From Gymnorhina tibicen (lineage: Eukaryota > Chordata > Aves > Passeriformes > Artamidae): 64,000 nt of DNA. Positions 46,501-59,500 of this stretch are shown piece after piece. The notes below the pieces were generated by a model, which did not search any database, had not been told where the DNA came from, and saw only the letters and a list, made by a program, of their open reading frames with translations. The stretch spans positions 124,001-188,000 of the forward strand of contig VXAZ01008136.1 of assembly GCA_013399875.1 (NCBI GenBank), given 5' to 3'. Each line of letters opens with the position of its first letter. The first letter of the stretch is position 1. The translations under genes were made by a program, and so were the position numbers.

Positions 46501-48602
46501 CCCAGCATCTCCATTGCTGATATTATCATCAAAAGCCATGAAACAAGTCAAGTCTGGTGACAAGAGCTATGCCAGTCACTAGCGAAGCACCATGCAGTTA
46601 TCAAAGCGCCAAATCACTGCCATCACCAATTGATGTTTATCTTCGACACACCAAAATTATTAAAGCAAACAGACCTTCTGAGCTAACCATTATGCACAAA
46701 ATTAACCTATATATTTTCCATGGACCCACTGAAAAATAAAAAATCTACTGAATGCTCCCTGTCTACCAAGGAAAAAGAACTGACTGAATATAAACTCTAT
46801 GCACCAGAGGTTCATTTGTGCATGAGAATAATTAAAGAATAATCTATTTGCAGTTTGTAAAGTATTCTTTGTATGCTACTTTGCCCTATTTATCATAATG
46901 TTTCACATCTTTAGCTGTAAGGATATAAGAAACTCAGCCTATCTTGCTGCCTGTGTGGAGACCTGCAATGGGAAACAGCAGGAAGAAAGATGATCTGTAA
47001 GGCAGTTTCAATGGAAGCATTTCTCTTTTTCCCTGTTCTTAGTTCTTTCCTTCAGTAGAAGAAGGTATTTGGCCACTTTCCCAACATCTTAGCATGTTCT
47101 GAATGTCCCTTTTGCTTCCCAGAGAATGAAAGGAGATGCAGCTACATCCTGCCACTATCAGCTGAAAGGATGATACTTGGCTCCAGCACAGAGCTACAAC
47201 AGTCTTCATTAGTGAAAAAGAGGTTTTCTATAATCATTTGATGCAAGAATATGAAACTACAGGTGATAAAGAAGTACAGCAGAGGCTTAGTGAATGAGCT
47301 GGCCTGAACAAACAGAAAATCAGCAAGCATTCCCAGGAGAAAGTAGACTTTTAAAGATATGCTGGAGGATAAGAAGTTCACTCGTCTCTCACCACTCATT
47401 CTATGTGTGATACACAGCCTTTTGTGAAACCAGTATCTGATCTGGCAAGACTGATTAGACCACAATACAAATGCAGAGGCAATAGTGAAGATGCTGATCA
47501 CACACGTGTAGTTTGACTGCCATTTGGATAACCACACTGTCACGGTATGAAAGAACTAACAGAAGCTAGACTGTATGTACATCAGGAATCCTGTTGTCAC
47601 CCACAGGTCTGCTCCTAACAGCCTACTGGTAATTAGTAATATGTGGTACCATTGTCAGATTGCTGCACTTCTACTGTTTTTGAAGTCCAGGAAAGAGGGG
47701 ATACATAGTGGATCTATGCAACTTTTATCAATGCAACATCTGCCTTATGGTGCTCACAGTTAAAATTATGTTCTGGATACTCTGCCCTCCTGCATCTTGA
47801 AACAAATGCTTGCGCATAGACACACCCATATTGCCCACTGTTGCTCAGTTTTGCTTAAGATCTCTGGGTATTTACTGTACAGAACGTAGGTATGTGTGCA
47901 TTTCTGTATACACGCACACACACATATATACTTCCTACTGCACTTCCTATGAGTTCTGCTGAGTATTTTTGTGACATTCCCCTTCTTACTCCCTTTTGCA
48001 AACTCTTTTGTTGCATACAGCACGGATGGGACTTGGGGATTTCCTGTTCAACAGGAACCTTCGGGTGGAGCAAGACTGTCGGCAGCAGTACGTCCTGTTT
48101 TCTCTCCTCCTTTAGGCGTAGTCCCATCTCTGATTATCTACAAGACTTTATCACTGTGATTCCTAAACTCTGGCATTGCTCATCTGCAGGTGACTTACAT
48201 GCCTGCAGCTGCTGGCTCTTTGGTGTCCCGCTGCACAACTGTTCTAACCAGAAAGTCAAGCACTGTTTGACCTTACTTCACCACTTTAGGAGCACTTGGA
48301 ACTAGTGCAATGGTCCTTTGCTTCCTGGATATATTCACTGAGGGAAGGACATTCCTAGGGATGGTCCAGCTCCTGAGATAGGGAAACTGTCCACCTGATA
48401 GGCACCGTCATAGGCATGGAGGTTGGTGGTACTGAGGGGCTGAGATGATCGAAAAATTGTGGGAGTGCTTTCTGCACTTCTGACTTGGCATGTTCTTTCC
48501 CTCCAGGAATGCCTGTTAGCTTGCTCCATGTATTACGTTCTCCATGTCTCAGACTTGCTCAACAAGCCCCTCTTCCACCCTCATGCACTTTTCCTCTACT
48601 CT
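43553..48602. other. Intergenic, no gene recognised; possible conserved element at about 44.64-44.83 kb
   Basis: Unique DNA. ORFs of 122-137 codons (45502-45870 plus, 47142-47543 minus, 47892-48305 plus) show no recognisable family. A 22-base perfect palindrome lies at 45318-45339. A short CA/TA run is near 47910-47930. Confidence 0.5.
45318..45339. repeat. Perfect 22-base palindrome
   Basis: Two perfect half-sites, AATTAGCTATA and TATAGCTAATT, meet without a spacer. It may be a chance AT palindrome or a dimeric homeodomain-like site. Confidence 0.9.
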
Positions 48603-49015
48603 GAATCACAGAATGGTTGAGGTTGGAAAGGACCCTTGGAAGTAACTATGTCCAACCTCCCCGGTCAAGTATGATCACCTAGAGAAGCTTAATAAGGACT
48701 ATGTCCAAATGGCTTTTGAGTATCTTCAAATTATCTCCAATATCTTCTTTACAACTAACCTTCGGCTATTTATATACATCGCTGAGATCCCTCTCCGAGC
48801 CATGTCTTCTGCAGGCTGAACAATCCCATCCCTCTTGGCCTTCCCTTATAGGAGAGATGGTCTGCTCCCTCAGTCATCTTCCTGGCCCTTTGCCAGACAC
48901 TGTTCAATAGCTCTAGGTCTCCCTTGTACTAGGGAACCCAGAACTGTTCTCCAGGTGTGACCTCATCAGAGATGAGTAGGGGGGAAGGATAACCTCTCTT
49001 GACCTGCTCTTTTTC
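48603..49015 (-). mobile_element. CR1 LINE 3' fragment, minus strand, diverged
   Basis: The plus strand reads inverted CR1: gaatcacagaatggttgaggttggaaaggaccc, tccaacctcc, ggctgaacaatccca, ggagagatggtctgctccctcagtcatc and ccaggtgtgacctcatcagagatgagtagggggg. It is an older copy with several indels. Confidence 0.88.
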
Positions 49016-49734
49016 TCTCTCCGTCCTTCCTTGTTCCACACACTCTCTCTTATATGATCCAGCTTTTTCTCATTATCTTTGTGTCTATTTAATCCTTCTT
49101 AAAAACATTTGTAGAACTAGTATGCTGTCAAACTTTCACCTTGCTTTTTGAAGGACAGTGAATTCTTCACAAACCATGAGAATTTCATATGCAAATAGTG
49201 CTTGGATCTCAAATAACCAACTTTTCTTGATGCTAGGCAGTAAAAAGGTAACACAGCGTTTACTATGAACCTCCATCAAAGCCAGTAATAAAACCAACCA
49301 GAAAAAATCAACAGATTTATTTCTCATGATCAACTTTTTCCCCTTTTTCTATGTTGGAAGTTCTTCATTGGTTTTACCAAACAAAAAAATAGATAACAAT
49401 AATGATGTAACCCACCCCCTTTAGCAAACATAACTGAATTTTTTTTCTCAAAGATACTGAGTTCAGCACAAGAACAGCTATGTCTTTACTAATGCCCTTT
49501 CCAGAGCATTGACTTACATGGATGTATTACAGTCATCTACTTCCACAAAAGATAACTAGAATTAACAGCATCTGACTGATTTCTAATTAGTATTGGGAGG
49601 TAATATAGATACTAGCCTCAAATAATTGTACACTTTAGTTATTACTGTACTAGCACTGCAATAGCACCTAGGAGGGTCCTTGTGACAAATACAGGCAACG
49701 AAAAAGCAGTAACCTGTACCAAAAATTGGTGTGG
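49016..49734. other. Short unique stretch, nothing recognised
   Basis: AT-rich DNA between two CR1 fragments. No exon or repeat recognised. Confidence 0.5.
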
Positions 49735-49806
49735 GGGTACCTTGGCATGGAGGTTGGACTTGATGATCTCCGGAGGTCCCTTCCAATCCTAACTACTCTG
49801 TGATGA
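49735..49806 (+). mobile_element. CR1 LINE 3' terminus, very short copy
   Basis: Only the last 70 or so bases of a CR1 are present: ggaggttggacttgatgatctc, ggaggtcccttccaatcc and a terminal ctctgtgatgatgtg. Such extreme 5' truncation is usual for this family. Confidence 0.85.
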
Positions 49807-51537
49807 TGTGAAAAAGCTTAGAAAAAAGACTATGGGAGACAAGAGGGCAGGAAGACAAATAAACAAGGAGTAAGACAACATGCCAGTAGTGCAGCTGTTA
49901 GTGCCAGCCAGAGTATATTGATTAGTCTTAGCACGTATTTCTGGACTAGCAAACTACCTTAAAAAGCATCATGCAGTACTTTTGTTATGTGTAAAATATC
50001 TGTATTAAAGCTTAAAGTACCTGTATTAATTAAAATGTATTGCACATTGAAAGAGTTATATTATTAATCTCGGTTAAGTCCAGTGACATTTAAGCATAAG
50101 CAAATAGTATTTATAGCCACAGTCACTACAATATGGATGGCAGTTTTCTACCCTAATTAATCCACAAGAAAGACTGTGATATGAGAAACAGAGCTTTAAA
50201 ATAATATACAGAAAAAGAGGTTTAAAGGAAATAAAATATAATTTAAGATTAGATAGGTTAAGATTAGATCATAATTAGTCAAAATTGTTTATGGAGATTA
50301 GACATCAATAACAGACCAGGCGTGTACCTAAGAGCTAAGCTATGCAGAAGCATTTTGTGTGCTCACACCATGGGAACATTCAGAGCATGTCTAACACAAG
50401 ATTTGTTTCACAACATAAACTTGTGTAGTTTTAAACATACCAGCAGAGCCTTAGATTAGGCACAGTTGTGTAAGAGGCTGTCAGATGAAGTACATTTTTG
50501 TGCTGCTGTAAGCAACTTCTGACTTGGAATCTACTATTACAAATTTTAACATTTCATATTAACTTTAAATTAGACCTGTAACTAGCATAGCCAAAAAAAT
50601 ACTATATATAGATTAAACCTTAGAGCAATGGTGATATAAATAAAAAACCATGCATGTTTAAAACAAAACGTTCAAGAAAATGAAACCATTTCACTTTCAC
50701 CAAAGTAATCAAATTTCTTTCAAAAAAGGCTGTTGACTTTTAATTTTTTCTCTATCCCCCTTATTTCTTTTTGCTGACTGAATGCAGCAAATGAGTTTTG
50801 GGGATTCACTGTTCCTTTTTCTCTTTTTAGGCCAGTTAAAGATTTTGACTATTTTTTCAGTTTGGAAGCATTAAAATCCCCACCAAATATAAGATAATAG
50901 GGAAAATAAAGAAAATAGAAACTAATTTTGAAAGGTATAAGAACTGAGTGTTATAAAATTACTACTCCCCCTTACCACCCTACACCCTTTCCCAAAATAG
51001 AAAAGCTTTAAAATAATTCTCAAATATTTTAGAAGGTTCCAGAAGAAGAAAACTAAAATAAAGAGAGGAACTAAGAAAAAAAAAACCACAAAAGGGAAAA
51101 AGAGAAAGGATGGAAAATAAGTTGACATACTTTTGATAATACTTGTCCTATTACACTAAGTGAAAAAAAGGAGAATACAAAGGAAACAAGATACAAAAAT
51201 GTAGAAAATTCAAAATAATTAGAAAAATATTTTGTGAAATAAACTTAGGAACTCTCCCTTATCTACCATTTTTGAATGAGAAACATCTTCCAAATCAATA
51301 TTTTCTTTTCCCCTTCAAAATTTCGATCACATGTTTAAAAAAATAACTCCTGACAGCACCTCAAAACTTTGTTTCCAGTGTTCCCTCTCTCCTTACCAGG
51401 TAAATGGAGATGACTTTTTGCTAACTGCCAGTTCTATATAAGCATCTCATTTTGCTGGCAGATGAAGGAGAGAAAACATTGAACACAAGACTTGCATTTA
51501 ACAGGCCTTGGTAGAGCTTGCGTTTGAAACAAGCCAG
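49807..51537. other. AT-rich intergenic stretch
   Basis: About 1.7 kb of very AT-rich DNA. No gene or repeat family recognised. Confidence 0.5.
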
Positions 51538-51850
51538 AGAATCATCAAGGTTGGAGGAGACCCTCAGGGTCATCCAGTCCAACTGTTAGCCCAGCACCAC
51601 CATGATCACCCCAAACCATATCTCTAAGTGCCACATCCAGACCTCCTGATCACTTCCAGAGACAGTGGCTCCACCACCGCCTTGTGTAACTTATCCCAAT
51701 GCCTAATCACTCTTACAGGGGAATATATTTTTCTAATATCTAACCTGAGTCTCTGTTGGGGCAACTTAAGGCCATTTCCTCTCGTGCTTTCACTTGAGAC
51801 ATGATGATCATGAACAAACAGGTGTAGAGTGACTGTTACCAGGAGGTTCT
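51538..51850 (-). mobile_element. CR1 LINE 3' fragment, minus strand
   Basis: The plus strand reads inverted CR1: gaatcatcaaggttggaggagacc, catccagtccaactgttagccc, ccacatccagacctc, gacagtggctccaccaccgcc and tctaatatctaacctgagtctc. On the minus strand this is KLPQQRLRLDIRKI and WDKLHKAVVEPLSLEVIRR, the CR1 ORF2 C-terminus. Confidence 0.88.
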
Positions 51851-54800
51851 GGAAAGTCATTTAGCAAGCTTCATCCCTCTGTACCTAAGAAGACAGTTTT
51901 GTTGGTATTAGCTGGCTGGATAATCAGATAGAGAGGATTTCAGACCAGATATTCCATCCTGGATATTTACTCTTCAATGTATATTCGGACAATAGCAGCA
52001 ACAAATTAGTTTCACCGAAAAATCCCAGACCAGTTCTTTGTTAAAAGCACCCAGAAATCCAGGGCAGAAATCCACTCTATCACGATCAGATATCTGGCAC
52101 CTTGATGCCTAAAGTATCTTTACTAAGGTTGTCATTCACAACTACCGTAAACCTGACCCAAAACCATGCAGACAACCTCAAGCTACAAATCTAGCAGTGC
52201 TGTAAGACATCCTGTTTCCCCAGATTTGCCCAGTGGCAGAAGCCTGGACAGCAAGTACACAGAGGCATTAAAGGACAGCTGAGACAGCATTACCTGAAGA
52301 GGCAGACTCCTTGGTACTCCTAAGAGTTTTCTAAATGGTGTTTGGACTCTCATGAGGTTCCCTTTTTCAGTCCTTTCTTTTGAATGAAGTGTCAAAGGTG
52401 AAACCTTCCCAAACAGTATCTTTGTATCAATCTCACATGACCCTCCAAAACCTGTTGCCATATCGGTTTCTGGGAAAGACCAGAGCTCAGTTCACGGTCA
52501 CTGCAACTCCACACACTCCTTTAAATATATACCCTTGTAATAATTCAGGTGCTTGTGTCTGGATTAACCCCATGAATATACTGCACAAATGGTGCTGTGA
52601 GCATAACACTCGAGCCAAGGGTGCCATGAGTACCAGCAGTTCCTCTTTCATGTGTAAGGTGTGTATATATGCATGACTAATGTATAAAAACAATGCAAGT
52701 GCTCTGTAGCAGATTTAAAATGAAATTAGTATCTAGTCTGGATATCTCAGTTTGCATTTTTGGCCACATGGAAAGAGAAGGAAGGTGGTAGTCTTAGAAA
52801 CAGTCAGAAATTTTAAGAGCAATATTCACACTCCTTAGCAAAGATTGAATGAGTATGCCTTTGCCTGGAAATCAGCAGAAGCAAGAGGGAGAGAGTCTTC
52901 TAGACCCTGCAGAAATCCATCCCTGCCCTACACCCCCGTTCTTAATTACTCTTATTCTTCATTTCCATTATTATGCCAGTGCCTCTGGCACCACTGCTTC
53001 CTCGGGAACTCCCTCTGCCTCCACTTCCCACCAGCTCCTTGTATACGAAACTCCTTCCACCTCATGGACAGGGAAAGGCAGACACCCTCTTTTCATCTTA
53101 ATCCCTTGTAAAGCACACTCTGCCTTTTACTGAGCTTGCCAATGCAATCAGAAATGGTGCTGCACAACTAATAAAAATAATTATCGAGCTTTGATGATCA
53201 TCCAGGATGGTTTTTATGTGTTTTCTCTCTCCATTTGCACAGTGAGTCTCATGAGACTGAATTTACTTTTCCCTGTTTTCTGTGAACATTTAAAAAATAG
53301 TCTCATCCATAAAAATGTCCCAAGCCTTGCACTGAAAGGCTGTTCTCATGTTTAAGCCCAATTTCACCCATGCAGGATTTAGTGCTGTGCAGACTCTGCA
53401 GTGTCACAATAGTAATTAAATTTGCACAAAATCCTTCCTCCTCAAAGAATTACAAAGTGCCTTTAGACTTTAAAAGCACTGAAATACACCTTCTGTTTAC
53501 TAGAATGGAAAGTTGTTTTCCCACCCTTAAAACCCATCACAGAAGTAGGGATGAGGTCGGAGGTCAGTCTCAGGAAATGTGCAGACGCTGTGCATCACAC
53601 TGTGCTGTCAGAACTCTGGCAGGAATCCCAGAAGAAACCTGCCTGCCCAGACACACATCACCTCTGCAACATAAATGTGTCCTAGTGCCATCTACCAGCC
53701 ATCCAAGACACCCACATCACCAAAGAGAAGTGATTTTTTTGCCTTCTTGCTTTTGCAGCTCTTGAAGCAAATCTATTTTTTAATTCAAATTCCAACCTTC
53801 CATTCCTGAGTCAAGTCAGAGTCACCTTCCAAGAGCTGTGAAGCAATGACACATCAGTTGAAGGACGCTGGCATTACTAGCATCCTCACCTCTGTGTTGT
53901 CTTTTTTGGGGATTTTTGAGTTTCTCTGGAATGAACATCACTCCTGAGCACCTCCTCGTTAACACCTAAGCTCCTCCAGGACAGTGTTCCCAGTGACACA
54001 CACACACACTGGCAGAGGTCCTAACACAGCCCCCCTCCAGCACTTGAGAATAAAAGAGCATTCAAGCTAGAATATGACTCAAACCCGACTTTCACATGCT
54101 TTTGGCGCAATCCTGCTTTCTCCACTGACTTCCTTGGCCAGAGTGTAATATATTCATTACATATAAAGAAATTAAAGGAATGGAAGAAAGGTAATTATTT
54201 TGCTTTTTAAAAATTTTATTATATGACATGATGTACTGTTTTCCCTGGTAAGAAAATGTCCTCATTTAACAGCTCGTAAGTGGATAAATGTCTGTCCAAG
54301 TAATATTGACTCACTACAGTTCAAAGGAGACTTTAAAAAAAATTGTTTATGAGAGAAGAAATTGGCTGAGAGGGTTTTTTTACCCCAAAAATAAGCAACT
54401 ATTGATCAGCCCTTCAGTTAATAAAATATAAAATTGTTTCAAGATCTTGTGTTATTGTTCCAAGCCTTCCTACCAAAACAACTTTTTTTATCCAATTACT
54501 GATGGCCTTTTATAGAATAACTAGGCTGAACTGCAATTCCCTTTGTGTTGAATAATAGAATCAAACTAATCTTGTCACACTGACAAAATCAAATATCAAA
54601 CAAGGCCGCTTATCATATCCAATTTTTGTCTTCTTAGAATCCGCTCCTGTTTCAGCGCATATCTTCAACCAGGTCATACCAAGGCTTCAGTCTTCTATTC
54701 TAAAGCAAATCTGCTGTGATGTTGTCTGGAAGGAACCCACAGTGACAAGACCTGAAAGAAGCAGAGAGAGGGACAGAGAGAAGATGGGCCATGATGGGTT

Positions 54801-55999
54801 GTCAGCAGGGTGGAGGCAACACCTGAGAGGACAAGGAGGTAGCTGGCTGATCTGGGACTGTCCTCTTGCTCTGTAATATGGCCCTGTTTTCAAAGTAAGG
54901 AGCCAATCTGTCCAGTCACCAGGGCTGGGATTCCCCATGAAAAACTTGGCCACGTGGTTGGTAAGGGAGGGGTGGAGGATGAGGCAAGAGTTCTGTCAGA
55001 ATCACTCCTCCACATCTCAGTGTGGGATGAGCCTTCCAAGATACAGAGCCATTCTCCAAAGTACCAAATGCCCTGAGCTAAAATCAGCCCAATTAAAAGG
55101 AGCTGGCAATTTAATGGATGAAACTCTTCACCAACTGGTATTTAAACAGCTGAAATGAAAGATTTAGTGTGAGAGTATGTTCTCTCTCACAAGACAAAAC
55201 AAACCACCCTACCAACGAAATAAACAAACACAAAACTGCTCTCTGTGCAAGGCTAAGTATCTAGAGAGAACAAGAAGATTTGCACTTATGAAACCAGGAC
55301 CAGATCCAAACCCACTGATTGTCTTGACATTTTTTCTTAGGTCTGAATAGGCCAAAATCCAGTCAAAATCCCTTAAGACACATGGGCAGATAAATTATTT
55401 CAACTGAAAATCCCACCAGAAAAATATAACACAATATATAAATGCTACTCTCCTGTTCATGTTCTTTGCTCTTCTCTAGATACCATAAATAGAAGAATTT
55501 TACTATTATTTCAATCATCATTTATTCAATGTACTCTTTATACATGATCTGAATCCAAACCAAGCTGATTTGTGCCATCTACTGGTAAAGCAAGGATTTC
55601 CAACTCCTAAACACTTTACCAAACTTACTTTAAATCTGTTTCACTTTGTTATTAACTGTATACAAATGTGTTACTTCTTTGCAAGCAATCTCATATATGC
55701 CGTATCAGATAACAAAGACTGCTCACATTATGTGAAGATGATTGCTAAAACCATGTTGGACACATTAATTTGTGGGCAGCTTTAATTAGAGTGACATTAT
55801 TATGATTCTACTGAAAAGTCTCTAAGGCATATTTTTAAACTAAAATTTTCACCCAGTAAGCCTGGATACTGGGTAAGACCTATTTCTTAGCTTGTTGTGT
55901 CTTTCTGCTTATGAATTGCAGCATTCATGTTGTGACAATTGCCTGTAAGTTCTTACACATCTGAGTTACAAGTGTGAACCACTGTTCTGAGCTGAGGTG
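51851..55999. other. Intergenic, no gene recognised
   Basis: About 4.1 kb of unique DNA. Overlapping short ORFs at 52845-53133 and 53370-53765 (131 codons) are not recognisable. A CA run lies near 53997-54010. Confidence 0.5.
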
Positions 56000-56545
56000 T
56001 TCACAGCAGAGTTGAGGCTGGGCTGCCCCTCCTGTACAAGGCACTGGCAAGGTCTCACACTGGCACAGTGTGGTTAAAACTCACTATTCATAGTCAAAAA
56101 GGTTGAACTCAAATTGTGACCAGCTTGTTCAGAGAAGAGCATCCCTGGAGAATGGAGATGCCCTTAAAGGAGAAAAATCAAAATGACCTAACTTGAATAG
56201 TGTAGCAGAATGAATAAATAAGACATGCTGTCTTTGCATCAAGGGATGGAAGTGAAGAAGAAAGAAGAGGTTTTTTCAGCTTCAGGACAGTGTTGGCGAA
56301 AGAAGAAATGGGCGTCAGCTGGCCATGAATATATTTAGGATGGAAATTAGAAGGCTCCTAACCATCAGAAGAAAGAGGTTCTGTGACAGCTGGCCAAGGG
56401 CAGTGGTGGGGGCACACAGTCTAACTAGTTTTAAGATAGATCTTGGTAACTTAATGAAAGGGATTATGAAACATGGATGTCTACTACAGTAGAAAACTGG
56501 ACTTGATGACCCGGACAAACCCTGCTAGCTCTCTGTTCCCATGTT
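56000..56545 (+). mobile_element. Probable degenerate CR1-type LINE 3' region
   Basis: Plus-strand reading gives a pattern like the end of LINE ORF2: EIRRLLTIRRKRFCDSWPRAVVG, then a terminal aactggacttgatgaccc. The upstream part (56010-56330) is too decayed to align by eye. The subfamily is uncertain and it looks older than the other copies. Confidence 0.45.
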
Positions 56546-59500
56546 TCCCAGAATGTTCCTCTGCTTTGACTTCAACATGGTGTCCAGCTTCTGACAGCAG
56601 TAGATTTAGTTGCCTGTCAGAAGGCTCCAAATTATGGAATAGTTCTGTTGATCCCAAACCCTCTCATTAGTTGGGATATGATTTGGTAGGAGTGGCCAAT
56701 TGCCTTTTGTCTCTAAATCCTATGGTGCATTTGTCAGATCTGCCTTCTAAAGCTTTTAAACATAGTTTGTACTCATTTTTATAGTAGGCTGCAGGCAACT
56801 GGTGAATCAAAAGTGAATTAAGCAAAACCAGACATTTTAAAGTACAATAGCTAAGGGATCAACTAAGATGTAATAGTCTGTCATGTTCAGAAGAAATCAC
56901 CATGACAGAAAAAAAAGGAGGTGGGAAAGTCACTATAAGTATGATTTGCAATGTAAGTAACTTGGTAAAAGATGAGTATTTATTTCTAAGTGACCTCATG
57001 TTGCTTTTAATTTTGAGTATGCTACCGTATAAATGAGACACTAAAAACTCTCATGGGTCAGAGACAGGGGGCCAGTATCTGCACACATTGGATAGTTGGT
57101 TTAAACATAAATGATGTTCTGTTTAAAAAGGAGGGGACGTGGCTGAGCCTCCAAACTTACACTTGTAATGCGCAGAAACAGTGAACACTGGTTGACCACC
57201 AAATAAAAGAAAAATACCTGAAATCTCTCAAACTGAGCATTCAAAATTATATGTCCCTTTTGAAAATTCAGTTCTAAAGTAAACATTTAATTAAATCTAT
57301 CAGCAGATACCATTAAGAGCACTCTACCTTTCTCTTCATTTCCATTTTACCCTCCCCAGCTGCTACAGAGACAATTTGAGTATAGCTAAGTAGCAGTGCT
57401 GTGCTCAGGAAGTGATGTGAAAATGTGAGTGCCTGTGAGCCTGTGCACAAAGAGCAAAGGAAACGCAACACGTGCAGTTCCCCGACGCCTGATGGAATTC
57501 TGCACCTCCTGCTGTCTGTGACTAAACACACAGCAAAAAGTTTTTATGAGGATCCTCTGAGAATCATTTCATTTTCATTTCCATTTCCTGAAGTAGGAAA
57601 ATGTCAGCATTCTTGAACTACTTCATTCAGGTGTCCAACTGAATCATATTTAAATCAGAAAAAGTGGAAATGCAAGAAAGCCAGCTTAATACATTTTCAA
57701 ATTATATTTAGCTGATCTTCCCCTTTTTGGAAGGATTCGCAGTTTGGAAACACTTAGCCTGGCTGGACTCTGTCCAACAGCCAGAACATCTAGAAAGAGC
57801 ACTCTATCAGGCATCTCACGAAAACATTCCTCTCATGTGTCCAGTTGTACTTTCCATGCAGGGTGGAATAATTTGGGATAGAAGAAAACTGGGTCTAGGG
57901 GAGGTCCTCTGGTCCTTTTTATCACATGGGTACGTAAACTTACTGCTTACCTGAGTAAAGTGAGTGGCATCAGGAAAGTCCCACTCAGCTTATTGGGAAA
58001 ATTAGTACAAGCAGAACTTGGATCATAGCATTCCCCTTTTGCCCAAAGATAAGGCCCTCACCACAGTTGCCCCAGGCAATAAAAGAAATAACGACATTAA
58101 TACCAGCCTGATCTTAACCTCTGGGGAACAATGCAGATGTCTTTCTCTTTTTGATGAATTAATTCTTTCCTTGATGACACAAACTGCAAAAATCTTCAAA
58201 TTTGCAGCATTTCTTCCTGCTGGGTTTCTACTTCCATCCCTTCAGACTCAACAAAAGGAGTGCTGCTGGGAAATATAATGCAGGCAACAAGCGGGCTATA
58301 GGAATGCTCCCAAGTGGGTGTTCAAAAAGGTTCTGTAACTCTGTTTTCCTCCATGAGTGAAGATGCACAGTTTGCTATTGCCATATAGCCATCGATTATA
58401 TATGGTATGGCCTGAAACAAGCTCTAAACTTTTTACATTGGGCTTTTCATTTTCCAAATGACAGGTAAACACTTCTACCGGTGTTCTGTCTCTTCAGATG
58501 GCCTCCCCAGAAAAATCAGAGTATACTACTGTTAGTTTAGATTGCTCACTGATATTTTAGATGACATAATCTGAACTGCTGCTGGGTTGGTGTCTACATA
58601 ATGTCATAGATCAGCTTCTGTAAAAGGTCAGTAGAATGTTTAAAAATGCCTTTATGTAGGAATTAATAAAATCTTCACTCCACCTTGCTCCTACTTCTCA
58701 CCCTTAAAAATAAACAAAAAACAACCAAGTGGGGAAATGAGACCACACTGCAGCATGTTCAAACATAAATATGAACATACTTGAAACTATTTCAAGACTG
58801 AGACTAGTAAGCCACATCATTAACATTCTTGTCTTCCTGATGGCAGCAGGAGTTATATCACTTCCTTTATTTTAAACATAAGATTTCATCATTTCAAGCA
58901 TAAGATGTCTGATTCCCATCAGTGCACCCTGAACCTTTTCTCACTTGAGTGATCACTTACTCTCCTCTTTTTTCTCTTTCAGGAATTGTTTCTTTCAGGA
59001 GTTGTTTCTCTAATAAACACTCCGTAGCATGATTTTTTAATTGAAAATAGCTTTACCATTGAGATTCTGGAAAATACTACTCCCATTAAATGGTACTTTT
59101 CATATTGTATTTTGTGACATTAGCACCCAAAAACTTTACAATGTCATTCTCAGCTTCATTTGGTGTTTTTTCCCCAGCTTAGATGTTGCTGATATTGTGG
59201 TTTTCTTGGTCTTTAATACCACAGTAGCCTAGAAGATTGCTCATGCCACTTACTAAATGGATTGTGCCAAAGATGCTTGCATGTGTGTAGATCTTACGAT
59301 TTGAAAAATCAATAAAAGAAACATACAGCTGTGATCTCCCTATATTTTGAGTGTAATAATTTTAACTTAAGCCAGGGTAATTGCTACTTAATACAGATTT
59401 AAACCATTAGTTTCACTCCCATGCTATGACCACAGTAAGAGTAGCTTCCCACTTCATAGCTTGCTTGCTTTTCTTTACTTCCATGCAATTGCAAAAACTG

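Noticed and set aside
47142..47543. 133-codon hydrophobic minus-strand ORF, possible membrane protein
   Set aside because: No recognisable receptor or transporter motif and no start context. Length is within chance for this window.
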